A program made the position numbers and the translations under genes. This document shows positions 14,130-23,884 of a DNA stretch of 61,854 nucleotides, piece by piece. The notes below the pieces were generated by a model. It worked only from the letters and a program-made list of their open reading frames with translations, was not told the DNA's origin and did no database searches. Source of the DNA: Blautia sp. An81 (lineage in GTDB: Bacteria; Bacillota; Clostridia; Lachnospirales; Lachnospiraceae). How positions within the stretch are numbered: the stretch's first letter is position 1; every line of letters begins with the position of its first letter. The DNA is taken from assembly GCF_002161285.1 (NCBI RefSeq), contig NZ_NFHH01000022.1:1-61854 (forward strand). Direction: 5' to 3'.

Positions 14130-17100
14130 TTATTTCTTCTTTTTCATATACCAGATCACGCCAGCAATTCCGCCTGCGGAAAGCAGAAGTAAAAGCACTG
14201 GGAGCCAGAGATTGGTAGAATCTCCGGTCTTTGGCGTATCCGGGATTTCTTCCTCCGGAACCTTCGTGTTTGTCAGCTCCTTGGTAATGACGATCTCTTC
14301 TGTTTTATCATCCACGTACTCAAACAGGATACTGATTTCCTCGCTGCTGCTTTTGTAACCCTCCAGCGCCTTTGTCTCCGTAAGGATGTATTCCGTGGTT
14401 TCTTTTAGCTTTCCATTTTTGTAAACGCCGATGGGAAGATCTTCACATACCGCGGTTCCATTGGAATCCGTCTTTAATTCTGCCACGGTTTTCCCGGTTT
14501 CCTTATCTTTTAAGATGAACTCAACGCCTTCCAAGGGAAGCTTCGTATCCGCGTCGGTCTTTTTGATCACCAGGGAGCCGGAGGGCCTGGCATCCTTCAT
14601 TTCCACTTTCTGGATTTCGCCCATATCGGCTATTTCAAATTCCACATCTTCCGCAACCAGATATCCTTCCGGCGCCTGCTCTTCCCGCAGGGTATAAGTG
14701 CCAATCGGAAGTTTTTCAATGTAGTGCGGCTCTTTCCCGGAAGTCCACTGTTCTACCACATCCCCGTTCTGGTCTAAGATGCTGAGTTTCGCGCCCGGCA
14801 CTTCTTTCGAGTCTGTGATATCCGTTTTGCTGATCTGCACTTTTGTGACGTCATCCTCCATCACATGCGTTTGGAGCTCGGCGGTATTTTCCACTGTAAA
14901 GGAAATGCTCTCTGCGGTTACATATCCATCTGCCGGTTTGCGTTCCACCATTTTGTAGGTTTTCCCTACGGTAAGCTCTGTGATGATATGGGGTTCTTCC
15001 GTGGAGATCCACTCGTCTACCACATTCCCTTCCTCATCCAATACCTGCAGGGAAGCACCCGGCAGCTCCTCTCCGCTTGTCAGATCCTTCTTGCTTAAAG
15101 CGATCGAAGTGGGTTCATCTTCAAACGTAAAGGAATACGCTCTTTTTGCCGCTTTCTCATCCTCATATTCGAAAGTAAATTCCTGGGTTTCTTCCAGGTT
15201 GACAAACCCATCCGGCGCATACAGCTCCTTCACATAGTAACTGCCGCCCACCGGCAGGTCCGCTACAAACTGGATCTTCCCGTCCTCACCCGTGGTTTTC
15301 AGCTCAATGATCGTATCTGCTTCCAGCAAAAGATCGCCGTCTGCGGCAAGGATGTCTTCCGCGGTAAAGAGTCCAAAGATTGCGCCGGCAAGAAGCCGCT
15401 CTGTCCCTTTTTCCTTTTTCACGACTTCCACCTGGACGCGCTGCCGGTTATTTTGCCAGCTTTCATCATAGGTGACCACAGGGGTATCCTGGTCGCGGTA
15501 GGTAAGGTCTACATATCTTGGTTCCTCGTCTAACACATACCCGTATTCCGTTGCCGCTTCCTTAATATAGTAGCGCCCCAGGGGAAGGTCTTCGATCTGC
15601 GCAATCCCGTTCTGGTCCGTTGTAATGGTTGCCACCAGCTCATCCGCCGCATAGTAATCCGGGCTGACGCCGTCCGCCGCTTTGATATCTTCCGCCGCGT
15701 ATACCTCAAAGGTAACATTGGAAAGGCTGCCGCTAATGTATTCAAACAGATGCTCTACTACGCCCTTGGCGTTATCAAGAAGCGTTACTTTATCCAAAAA
15801 TTCGCCTTTTTTATTGACGATCAGCTTTGCGGTCGGGACCTCGTCTTCCATCACAACCTTCTGTACCTCTCCGGTATCCAGGACCGTGAAGGAAACCTCT
15901 GTTGCTTTCAGATACCCATAGGGAGCAATTTCTTCCCGGAGGGTATAGGTCTCCCCTACGTGAAGACGCCTGATCACATGGGGCTGCCCTTTCTGGGATA
16001 CCCAAGAATCCACGACCTCCCCGGCCGCATCCAGTACCGTCATAGAGGCGCCGGAAAGCTCCGTGCCGGTGGTAATGTCTGTTTTTGTAAACTCTACCAG
16101 CGTGGGCTCATTTTTCTTTACAGCGCTCAATGTAAGGACCGGGATTTCCTGGCCCTGGTAGGAGGCGTCAAATTCCAGGATTTCATCGGAGGAAACGTAT
16201 CCGTCCGGGGCTGCTTCTTCCTTGACGTAATACTGGCCAAGGGGCAGATCCAGGGTAAAGGCCGCAAATCCGTCCTCCTGGCTTTCCGCTTTTTCAAGCA
16301 GGGTATCCGCAGGGACGACTACTTTGCCGTCTGCCTGGATATCTTCTTGATTGTACAGTCCAAACACGGCCCCAGAAAGAGGCGTTTCTGTTTCGGCATC
16401 CTGCTTTTGAACAGAGATCTCCACTTTCTGCCGCTCATTCTGGAACAGGACCTCCTGTTCCACCACCGGCGTATTTTGTCCCTCATACGTAAAAAGCACC
16501 TCCTGGCTTTCTGTATTTAATACATAGCCTTCCGGTGCCTTTGTCTCCGTAATGCGGTATTTTCCAAGCGGCAGGTTATCCACGGACGCTTCCCCGTTTT
16601 CATCCGTTACCACGGTTGCCACAAGGGTATCCTTCTCATACTCCACATGCCGATTGCCCTGTTCATCCACCTGATGGTCCGCCGTGTAGATGGTCTCGGC
16701 CGCATAGATTTCAAATTCTGCCCCGGCTAAGGATGCTTCCTTGTACTTGAAATCTTCTCCAAAGGATTCCAAAACCTCCCCGGCTTTTTTGATCACCAGT
16801 TTTCCCTTCACCGGATGGTTTTCATAAGATACCGTGATAATCGCGTCATTGCTGATGCTGTCCATTTCGTATGCGGTATTGCTGTCTACCTGGATCTCCA
16901 CATACTGGGGATTTAGCACATAGCCATCGGGCGCGGTCACTTCCTCAATCCGGTAATTCCCGCAGGGCAGGGCATTTGGAAGGATTAAGTAGCCGCTTTC
17001 ATCCGTGAAGTAGGATTTATGCACGATTGTGGATGGATAGGTAGTGACCTGTTCCACATATTTTCCCGCATCCAGGTCATATACCTTGAACTCCGTATTG

Positions 17101-20100
17101 GGAATCAGGACGCTTTGCTTTGTCTCATCATCCTTCTTGACAATCTTTAGCTTTGCCATAAACTCGTCATCCAGGAGCACCCTCCAGGTTTGGGGCTCCG
17201 TATTATTTTCCGAAATCGTGACGATAAAATCTCTTACCGGAGTAAAGTTGTGGGGTGTAGTCGTCTCCCTCACCACATAGGTCCCATAGGGGATGGGGAT
17301 CGAGCAGGCGTATCCTTTCTCATCCGTAAACATCTCAGTCTGTCCATCCGCTGTTAAAACAATCGGCTTGGCTCCTGTGAAATCGTAACTTCCGTCCTCG
17401 TTTTTCTTCAGATCGCTCACCAGGTAGGCGGAGAATCCGGCTCCCTTTAAAAGCTCCGCATCCGTCTGTCCGTTATTCGCAGCTTTGATCAGCTGGAAGG
17501 GCTGTTTTTTTACTACTTCTGTAGAAGTTACCGTGCGCTCAATGGTTTTTACCAGATCCCCTTCATAGCTGCAGTCCAGATCATACTCCTTCGGGTCTGC
17601 CAGATAGCCCACCGGGGGCGTCAGCTCCTTCACATAGTATTTGCCCAGATAAAGTCCAGTGACTTCGGCGTTTCCCGCTTCATCCACCGTGAGGGTTGCC
17701 ACCTGGGTTCCTTCCTTAAATAATACCCCGGTCTTCCCATCTGGATGCACAATATCTTCTCTGGCAAAAAGGCCGTAGACTGCTCCGGTAAAGACCGCGT
17801 CTCCCTGTGGCGTCCCGCCGGTTTCAGCGTCCTTTTTAATCAAGTGTATCGTCGCGTCTACCCGTTCATTAGAAAAAGTATGGGTAAAACTTACCGATGC
17901 TTCCTTATCATTTGTGTAAGCAAAAGAAAAGGTATAGATCTCCTCGCTGTTTCGCAGGTAGTTCGCCGGCGCCTGAAGCTCCTTGATGTAATAGTCAGAT
18001 CCAATCGGCAGGTCAGCCGCGTAGGAAGCGCTTCCACCGGAACCTGTGGTCACCTTTTCGATTAAGGTATCTTTTTTTACCGCGACGGCTCCATCCGCTG
18101 TTTTAATGTCGCTTCCGGCATAGAGTCCGTAAATACCTCCGGCCAGTGGTACCTTCGTCTCCTGATCCTGTTTGGTAACGCTCACCGAGGCTTTCTGTCT
18201 GCTGTTCGTAAAAGTTACGCTTCCAGTCTGTACCGCTACGTTGGCGCCTGCGTATTCCAGCTTTACCGTCTTGCTCTCGCCCGTGCACACATAGTTCTCA
18301 GGCGCCTTTGTCTCCGTAATTGTGTAGCTTCCCAGGTACAGATTTTCCAGTACCGCGCTTCCATCTGCTCCGGTTGTCAGTGCTTCCTTCACAAGGGCCC
18401 CTTTGTTGTAAATCAGTTTTCCGCTGGCTGAGATAATATCTTCCGCAGCATACACGTTGTAGATTGCGCCTTTTAACCTCCTCTTTTCGTACCGGAACGT
18501 TACGCCGTTATCGGTCACATCCGCCCCGGTGAGAACCTCCCCCTCTTTATAAACCGTCAGGGCAGCTTTCTGCTCCTCATCAAACACCTCCTGTTTGACC
18601 GTTCCTCCTGCCACCAGCTCAATGTTATATGACTTGGTATCAAGCAGGTATCCGGCTGGAACATCGATTTCCTTTAAGTATACGGTTCCTGACGCCTGGT
18701 CAAGGGTTACGCTGGAAGCTCCTTTTTCATCCGTTGCCGGCATCTGGACAATCAGGTTTTTGCAGGCCTCATCGCTGTAGATCCCGTAAATTGCGCCAGC
18801 GATTGCCGTGTTGCTTCCTTTATCCTTCTTGATAATCTCTACTTTGGACTGTTCCACCCAGTTTACCTGGAATTCCACGTATTTCTCGGTCGTCACCCCT
18901 TCGCCAAATACCAGAGCCAGATCCTGCATGCCGCTTCCAGTGCTGATTTTATAGGCAGAATAATCTTTGGTGATGCTTCCTTTCATCCTGGTAGACCAGG
19001 AAGCTCCAACGTCTGAAGCCTGTGTAAGGGGCGCGGTTAAATAAAACACCGTGCCGCCGCTGATTTCCACGTCCGCTCCTGCCTTACTGGTTTCGCCGGT
19101 TGTCTGATTATGGAGTTTCACCCCGTCCGGCAGCTTCATGGTCACTTTTTGAAGTTCATCCGCCCGGAAGGTAATCTCCTTTGTCCTCTGGATCGTTCCG
19201 TCAATATAGGCAGTGGTGTTCGCGTCGGAAAACGACATATCCACATCAGGGATATCCGGCTGGGACATACAATAATTGTAAAGCTCCATAGCTAGGGACT
19301 GTCCGGTGGAATTCGCGCCGGAAAAAGCGTCCCCGCTTCCATTGGCATAGGCAACGGCAAGATGCGTAATGATAAACTGTTTGCCTGCGGAAAAATCCGG
19401 ATGCTTTTCTGCAAAGAACCCGTTCTCCCCGGAAGCTTTCGTCCCATAATAGCAGACCTTTGCCAGCTGCCTTCCGTCGCTGAGGCGGGTGATCGTATAA
19501 GTGCCGTCCCCAGGGGAGCCTTTCGAGGGCTCCACACAATAGGCCGTAGCAGAAATATCGCCAAACTGTACCGTGTACTTATAGGTCACATAGGAACCAA
19601 GCCCATAATCCGCGTAATAGTATGCGCTTCCCCGTGTAACATTTACACTCTGGGTGGACCTTGCCGCCGTATTGACCGCCATAAAGGAGACGGTCTCCCC
19701 GGCATCCAGCGCAAGCAGATTGACTTCCTGCTCTACCGCCTGCTCCATGACCTCTCCCAAGGTAAGTCCGCTTTCCTCGTCATAAGTATCCTGCTCTGCT
19801 GCCGCTTCCAGCTCCTTATCCAGCTCTTCTTCTGAGAGGATCTCTGTTTCTGTTGCCGTCTCGCTCTCCGCTTCAGAATCTGGCATCCCTTCTGTTTCCG
19901 TCCTGGTCTCCTCCACAGGTGCCTGGGTCTCTTCGGTCTGGCCTTCCGTGATGCCCTCCGTACTCTCCGCTTCCGTTCCTGGTTCTGTTTCTGACTCTGC
20001 TTCAGATTCTGCTTCCGTGACAGGCGGCTCTGTCTGTGCTTCACTTTCCGCGGTTTCTTCCTGGGCTGGTTCTGTCGCTTCTGTCTGCCCTTCCGTCAGA

Positions 20101-20744
20101 ATGTTTTCGCCGCCCTGTGCCTGATCCGCCTGGCCGGTTCCTTCTGTTTCAGCTGGTGTTTCCATTACAGGCTCTGTGCCTTCCGTAGGAAGCGCTTCTG
20201 TGTCAAAAATCCCGTTCGCATTTTCCGGGTCAGGCTCCGAGTCCGATTCCCCTTCTTCTGTTCCACCTGTATCCCCATCGTTTCCCATCTGGCCGCCGGC
20301 TCCTGATGTTTCAGACTCCCTGGGTGTTACGGTAATATTCCGCGCCACCAGATAGGCTTCTCCGCTTACGGGAGTTACTTGATAGACGCATTTATAAATG
20401 CCGGGAACCTGTACGTCAAACTTGGTGCCGTCTTCTGCTTCTGCCAATTTCAGCTCTGCTGTTTCCCCATCCTTCAGGTTCAGTCCTGTAAAATCCGTTC
20501 TGACGTCAAACGTTTCCCCCGCCGTAATCGTCAGAGCCAGATCCGGCGTTGCCTCTATCTCCGAAATAAGCTCCTCTTCGCTTTTCTGTGCCTCGGTTTC
20601 CGCCTGGGTCTCGATCCCGGCCTCCAGGTAGATTCCCTCTGTCTCGGCGGATGCTGCATAAGTTCCCGCTGGTAGGAGCGCAGAGCAGCACATAACAACA
20701 GCCAGCGCACCCGCAAGCCATCTTTTCCTTGATTTCTTCTCCAA
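14130..20744 (-). CDS. Giant SpaA/Cna-B repeat adhesin with thioester domain and sortase signal
   Basis: 2204 residues. Signal peptide 1-31 (ALAVVMCCSALLPAGTYA), a Ser/Thr/Glu-rich stretch of about 180 residues with repeated TEAESE motifs, then a thioester-type domain (TAYCVEPSKG with the bond-forming Cys, KQFIITHLAVAYANG with the candidate Gln). After this come at least twelve SpaA/Cna-B domains recognisable from strands such as AGAIYGIYSDEACKN and GYYVKELTPPVGY-like ends, where Lys-Asn isopeptide bonds form. The C-terminus has TPKTGD, a hydrophobic span and KKKK. It should attach donor cells to mating partners or host glycoproteins. TTG start after AAAGGAG. Confidence 0.9.
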   Translation of the reverse strand: MEKKSRKRWLAGALAVVMCCSALLPAGTYAASAETEGIYLEAGIETQAETEAQKSEEELISEIEATPDLALTITAGETFDVRTDFTGLNLKDGETAELKLAEAEDGTKFDVQVPGIYKCVYQVTPVSGEAYLVARNITVTPRESETSGAGGQMGNDGDTGGTEEGESDSEPDPENANGIFDTEALPTEGTEPVMETPAETEGTGQADQAQGGENILTEGQTEATEPAQEETAESEAQTEPPVTEAESEAESETEPGTEAESTEGITEGQTEETQAPVEETRTETEGMPDSEAESETATETEILSEEELDKELEAAAEQDTYDEESGLTLGEVMEQAVEQEVNLLALDAGETVSFMAVNTAARSTQSVNVTRGSAYYYADYGLGSYVTYKYTVQFGDISATAYCVEPSKGSPGDGTYTITRLSDGRQLAKVCYYGTKASGENGFFAEKHPDFSAGKQFIITHLAVAYANGSGDAFSGANSTGQSLAMELYNYCMSQPDIPDVDMSFSDANTTAYIDGTIQRTKEITFRADELQKVTMKLPDGVKLHNQTTGETSKAGADVEISGGTVFYLTAPLTQASDVGASWSTRMKGSITKDYSAYKISTGSGMQDLALVFGEGVTTEKYVEFQVNWVEQSKVEIIKKDKGSNTAIAGAIYGIYSDEACKNLIVQMPATDEKGASSVTLDQASGTVYLKEIDVPAGYLLDTKSYNIELVAGGTVKQEVFDEEQKAALTVYKEGEVLTGADVTDNGVTFRYEKRRLKGAIYNVYAAEDIISASGKLIYNKGALVKEALTTGADGSAVLENLYLGSYTITETKAPENYVCTGESKTVKLEYAGANVAVQTGSVTFTNSRQKASVSVTKQDQETKVPLAGGIYGLYAGSDIKTADGAVAVKKDTLIEKVTTGSGGSASYAADLPIGSDYYIKELQAPANYLRNSEEIYTFSFAYTNDKEASVSFTHTFSNERVDATIHLIKKDAETGGTPQGDAVFTGAVYGLFAREDIVHPDGKTGVLFKEGTQVATLTVDEAGNAEVTGLYLGKYYVKELTPPVGYLADPKEYDLDCSYEGDLVKTIERTVTSTEVVKKQPFQLIKAANNGQTDAELLKGAGFSAYLVSDLKKNEDGSYDFTGAKPIVLTADGQTEMFTDEKGYACSIPIPYGTYVVRETTTPHNFTPVRDFIVTISENNTEPQTWRVLLDDEFMAKLKIVKKDDETKQSVLIPNTEFKVYDLDAGKYVEQVTTYPSTIVHKSYFTDESGYLILPNALPCGNYRIEEVTAPDGYVLNPQYVEIQVDSNTAYEMDSISNDAIITVSYENHPVKGKLVIKKAGEVLESFGEDFKYKEASLAGAEFEIYAAETIYTADHQVDEQGNRHVEYEKDTLVATVVTDENGEASVDNLPLGKYRITETKAPEGYVLNTESQEVLFTYEGQNTPVVEQEVLFQNERQKVEISVQKQDAETETPLSGAVFGLYNQEDIQADGKVVVPADTLLEKAESQEDGFAAFTLDLPLGQYYVKEEAAPDGYVSSDEILEFDASYQGQEIPVLTLSAVKKNEPTLVEFTKTDITTGTELSGASMTVLDAAGEVVDSWVSQKGQPHVIRRLHVGETYTLREEIAPYGYLKATEVSFTVLDTGEVQKVVMEDEVPTAKLIVNKKGEFLDKVTLLDNAKGVVEHLFEYISGSLSNVTFEVYAAEDIKAADGVSPDYYAADELVATITTDQNGIAQIEDLPLGRYYIKEAATEYGYVLDEEPRYVDLTYRDQDTPVVTYDESWQNNRQRVQVEVVKKEKGTERLLAGAIFGLFTAEDILAADGDLLLEADTIIELKTTGEDGKIQFVADLPVGGSYYVKELYAPDGFVNLEETQEFTFEYEDEKAAKRAYSFTFEDEPTSIALSKKDLTSGEELPGASLQVLDEEGNVVDEWISTEEPHIITELTVGKTYKMVERKPADGYVTAESISFTVENTAELQTHVMEDDVTKVQISKTDITDSKEVPGAKLSILDQNGDVVEQWTSGKEPHYIEKLPIGTYTLREEQAPEGYLVAEDVEFEIADMGEIQKVEMKDARPSGSLVIKKTDADTKLPLEGVEFILKDKETGKTVAELKTDSNGTAVCEDLPIGVYKNGKLKETTEYILTETKALEGYKSSSEEISILFEYVDDKTEEIVITKELTNTKVPEEEIPDTPKTGDSTNLWLPVLLLLLSAGGIAGVIWYMKKKK

Positions 20745-20851
20745 ATACGATTTCTCCTTTCATGACTTGATTTGTTACCGGCAGCTTTTTATGCCGGTCC
20801 ATCCCGTATCCGCATTCCATCTCTCCTTTCCTCTGCCATACATGGGCAGAC

Positions 20852-20877
20852 AAAAAGGACGCCTGCCAGAAGCGTCC
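20852..20877 (-). terminator. Leader terminator 2 of the adhesin gene
   Basis: GGACGC-TTCTGGCAG-GCGTCC followed by TTTTT on the minus strand, about 110 bases upstream of the adhesin start codon. Confidence 0.65.
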
Positions 20878-20912
20878 CTTTTGTCCGTCCACGTTTTAAA
20901 TTTTTATAGGTT

Positions 20913-20958
20913 AAAAAAAGAACTCCCCATTCAGCAACTATGCTTTCAAAGGGAGTTC
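20913..20958 (-). terminator. Leader terminator 1 of the adhesin gene
   Basis: GAACTCCC ... GGGAGTTC followed by TTTTTTT on the minus strand. Confidence 0.7.
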
Positions 20959-21012
20959 CCATATCTATACCGTTCTTTTCTGCAGCAAATTATCCGTCTC
21001 TCTTCCGGAAAT

Positions 21013-21102
21013 TCACTCTATCCATTCCATTCTTCTACTTTGCAGCGGTGTTTCTTTTTTTGTGGGGATATATGGCCCTGTCACGTTGAAAATTTTAGCC
21101 AC
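21013..21102 (-). pseudogene. 29-codon remnant beginning like an AAA-ATPase-like/PD-(D/E)XK protein
   Basis: GTG at 21100-21102, after AAAGGAG at 7 bases, opens MAKIFNVTGPYIPTKKE and stops after 29 residues. The first 13 residues match the start of a common Firmicute family (AAA-ATPase_like with C-terminal nuclease domain) whose members begin MAKIFNVTG. The rest of the gene is absent. It may be an initiation-signal relic or a very small real gene. Confidence 0.4.
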
Positions 21103-21231
21103 CGTATCACTCCTTTCCCGCAGCCATTTCCTTTTTGTTATCACGAATACAGGAAATGGGCAAGCGGCTGACTCAGCACGCCAAAAGCATCGGCTCTTGG
21201 CATCCGGCTGGCACCTGCCCTTCCCCATCTG

Positions 21232-22503
21232 TCATGCGGCCTGTGTCCCGAAATGGGTTCGGTTCTGCTCCTCCCACATGATCCAGTCATCGATCCCTTT
21301 GTATACTCCGTTCCACATCCCATCGGCATTCGTATCCCAGACCACACGGCTGCACTTTAGATCCAGCTCCCTGCATATTTCGTAGAGCTTAAGGCAGCCC
21401 TTACGGATGCAGTCCCGTTTCTGCCGCTTTTTCGGGCACTCGCTCCTGGAAACCGCGAAGTGGTTCCAGGGACACGACCAGCAGGATGCATCATAATCCC
21501 TGCCGCATTCCAATGGCATCATCTTTTCCATGTCATAGCATTCATATACCAGTTCTAGGCCCTGACCTTTTAACTGCTCCAATACCTGATACAGCCCTTT
21601 GTAATTGGAAACGCCCGGAATTCCGATATACGCCAATCCTGTTTTTTGAGCGGCGATCTCGGCTTTTAAAATTCCTTCCGTCACCCGTACCGTGTTATCC
21701 CGGATGCTTCCGGATAAGCCTGCCGGGCTTTTACTGGAGGTTCCACCATCCATCCCGCTGCTGGTAAACCAAAGGTATTTCCGTTTTTTATAGGGATGAT
21801 CCAATCGGATCTGGAAACCTTTGATTTTCCCATCTACGCTCTTTACCGGGCATAAGTACCCCCGGTTGGACGGATAGAAAGCAGCCTCCCAATCGCCCTG
21901 GTAATTCCGATAAAAACCCGGTACGCCTTTTAGGGAATACCCTTTGCCAAGAAGCGCCCTTGCGATCTGCTGGGATTTTCCCGCATCCGTGCTCCGATAG
22001 CCGTCCGCTTCCATCCGCATGGCTTCCTCCTGGGACAGTCCCCTCCGGAGTAAATCTTCCCGGTGCTCCGTTCTTAATTCCAGCATGGAGAGCATTTCCC
22101 GGTACACCTGATCCAAGTATCCCGCTTTCACACTTGCCGGCTGATCGTCTGGCCGTGCCGGCTTTTTGCGATATGTGCGTTTTTCGATCCGCATTCCCCC
22201 GCTTGCATGCCCTAAAAACAGGCGCTCTTTGATCTCATGATACGCCCTTTTGTAACGGTCATATCCGCACATACCGGTCAGGTCTGCGTACAGGGTAAGC
22301 ATATTTCCTGCAGCGCCGCAATGATAGCAATGGTATACATTTTTCATTTCACCGTCCTTTTGTACGCATAGATTGCACTTTCCTCTTGTATCCCCGCAAA
22401 AAGGACACTCCACTCCAAACGCGTCTTCATTACCGCCGCGAAGCCGCCGGATAGACAAAAGAGCCGCCACATCCGCGATGGTAAATGGTATTTCGTATCC
22501 CAT
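21232..22503 (-). CDS. Primase-like protein (CHC2 zinc finger, TOPRIM-like half)
   Basis: 423 residues. The N-terminal zinc finger has CPFCGDTRGKCNLC and YHCYHCG (about 24-60), as in DnaG. The C-terminal half (VRVTEGILKAEIAAQ, YIGIPGVSNYKG, LVYECYDMEKMM) fits the DUF3854/TOPRIM-like domain of mobile-element primases. It would make primers for copying the transferred strand or for element replication. The ATG at 22501-22503 has AAAGGAAGG upstream. Many cysteines near the C-terminus (RDYDASCWSCPWNHF) are a possible second metal site. Confidence 0.8.
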   Translation of the reverse strand: MGYEIPFTIADVAALLSIRRLRGGNEDAFGVECPFCGDTRGKCNLCVQKDGEMKNVYHCYHCGAAGNMLTLYADLTGMCGYDRYKRAYHEIKERLFLGHASGGMRIEKRTYRKKPARPDDQPASVKAGYLDQVYREMLSMLELRTEHREDLLRRGLSQEEAMRMEADGYRSTDAGKSQQIARALLGKGYSLKGVPGFYRNYQGDWEAAFYPSNRGYLCPVKSVDGKIKGFQIRLDHPYKKRKYLWFTSSGMDGGTSSKSPAGLSGSIRDNTVRVTEGILKAEIAAQKTGLAYIGIPGVSNYKGLYQVLEQLKGQGLELVYECYDMEKMMPLECGRDYDASCWSCPWNHFAVSRSECPKKRQKRDCIRKGCLKLYEICRELDLKCSRVVWDTNADGMWNGVYKGIDDWIMWEEQNRTHFGTQAA

Positions 22504-22560
22504 GCTGATTCCTTCCTTTCCAAAAAGCAAGGCCCCTTTTTTGGGGCCCGCTGATTGCAG

Positions 22561-23829
22561 TTATGCTGCGTCCTTCATATAAATGTCTGATTCCACTAAA
22601 ACCTTGGCCGCTGCTTTCATCTTCTGGTTGGCTCCCGCATAAGATTCCGCAAGCCATTTCAGTGCTTTCCTTCCTTCCGGCGTTTCCAGCAATTCTTTCA
22701 TAGGCCTGCCTCTGTGTACACCAAAATTGCAGATGACCGCTTTTGCTTTTTCCACCTCACTGTCTACCCTTTCCTCTTCCAAATGCAGGTCAAGTTCTGC
22801 CTGTCCGTCTTCTTCAAAAGGAATCTGGTCCTCTTCTGTCACGCTCCGGAAACCGTCTGCCAGATCTTCTTCCTCCGAGTTTTTCGTGATGTCTTCATCA
22901 TCTTCCGCTTCAAAGAATACCATCTCCTCTTCCTCCTCTTCTGAAGCAGAGGGCCGCGTAACCGGTGGTGTGGGTGGTGTGATGGCCCTTGAGGAATGAA
23001 CCGGCGTCTCTTCCCGCCTGCTTTCCTCTGGTACGGTCTTTCTTCCCTCGTCTGTCTCTTTTTGTTTCTTAGGGCCGTCCATCTTCTCTGCGGTCATCTT
23101 CCCCGCATTCTGGCTTTTCCTGTCCTGCTTTTCACTGACCGGCGCAGAAGGCTGTTTCTCCGCGTTTCTTCCTCCTGCGGATACCGCGTTTCCATTGCGG
23201 CCATGTGCATCTGGTTTCCCGGAAAAACGATCCTTTGCGTTTCCAAGGCCTTCTTCCAAGTCCGCTTCCACAGGAAAGGCTGTTTCCTTCGTTGTTTTTT
23301 GTTCACCAGGATTCTTCTTAGAAGGATTTGCTTTGCTTTTCGGTTCCTCTGCTTTCGCTTCCGGCGGTTCCGTCTGCTTCCCCTTCATATCCGGATCATC
23401 GTCTCCGTTCTGCGGGATATTGAACTTGTTTAAAAGGTAATATTTTAATCCATAAGTCATGGCCGTTCCCTTGGCTTTATCCGGCACATCATTCGTCCCT
23501 ACCAAATGCAGGACGGAATAGCTGCGCTCTTCTGGGTGATCCGCGTTGGTCCAGCAGATTTCAAGGTCTGCCTCATACCTCCACAGGTTCCCTTCCTGCA
23601 TGAGGAACTGGGCATGTCCGGACGCATCCTGCTGCGTGGGGATTTCCCGCAGGATGTCAAAATCCACGCCGTACTTGTTCAAAGCCGGTGTTAAAAACTG
23701 GTTGATGTCATCCAGCTTTACGAAATCGTAATCCACGTCCTCGCTGTAGCGTTTCCGGATAAGGGCAGGGATCTTCTTCCTGATTTTGATCATCTTCTGG
23801 TTCAAATTCATATAGCTGTATTTACTCAT
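22561..23829 (-). CDS. ERF-family single-strand annealing protein with long acidic linker
   Basis: 422 residues. The first ~155 residues have the ERF pattern: MNLNQKMIKIRKKIPALIRKR, a central VLHLVGTNDVPDKAKGTAMTYGLKYYL stretch, and NIPQNGDDDPD. About 190 low-complexity residues (Lys/Glu/Pro/Ser, then very acidic) follow, and a conserved C-terminal segment from AKAVICNFGVHRGRP. ERF proteins anneal complementary single strands in recombination of phages and ICEs. The acidic linker could contact the single-strand-binding protein. It is in the replication operon next to the primase. Confidence 0.75.
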   Translation of the reverse strand: MSKYSYMNLNQKMIKIRKKIPALIRKRYSEDVDYDFVKLDDINQFLTPALNKYGVDFDILREIPTQQDASGHAQFLMQEGNLWRYEADLEICWTNADHPEERSYSVLHLVGTNDVPDKAKGTAMTYGLKYYLLNKFNIPQNGDDDPDMKGKQTEPPEAKAEEPKSKANPSKKNPGEQKTTKETAFPVEADLEEGLGNAKDRFSGKPDAHGRNGNAVSAGGRNAEKQPSAPVSEKQDRKSQNAGKMTAEKMDGPKKQKETDEGRKTVPEESRREETPVHSSRAITPPTPPVTRPSASEEEEEEMVFFEAEDDEDITKNSEEEDLADGFRSVTEEDQIPFEEDGQAELDLHLEEERVDSEVEKAKAVICNFGVHRGRPMKELLETPEGRKALKWLAESYAGANQKMKAAAKVLVESDIYMKDAA

Positions 23830-23884
23830 CGATTCGTTTCCTCCATTTCTTTCTTATTCGCGTTCCATCCTCTCAGGTCGGCCA

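Larger units (their letters stand above)
20745..21012 (-). promoter_or_regulatory. Adhesin leader with two terminators and a stem near the start
   Basis: Between the primase gene and the adhesin start there are an intrinsic terminator at 20913-20958 (GAACTCCC / GGGAGTTC with U7), another at 20852-20877 (GGACGC / GCGTCC with U5), and a CCGGCA / TGCCGG hairpin near 20777-20800. A short frame (ATG at about 20822, after AAAGGAG) overlaps the adhesin start in another frame and could be a leader peptide. The arrangement suggests attenuation of adhesin expression. Confidence 0.5.

Noticed and set aside
15750..16520. 256-residue plus-strand frame
   Set aside because: Antisense to the adhesin repeats; similar frames recur because the repeats recur.
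14130..20744. Repeats in the adhesin region as a possible CRISPR or tandem array
   Set aside because: Repeats are diverged ~270-300 bp coding units (Cna-B/SpaA domains), not short identical repeats with spacers.
22561..23829. Plus-strand frames opposite the ERF-like gene
   Set aside because: Ser/Phe-rich shadows of the acidic linker.
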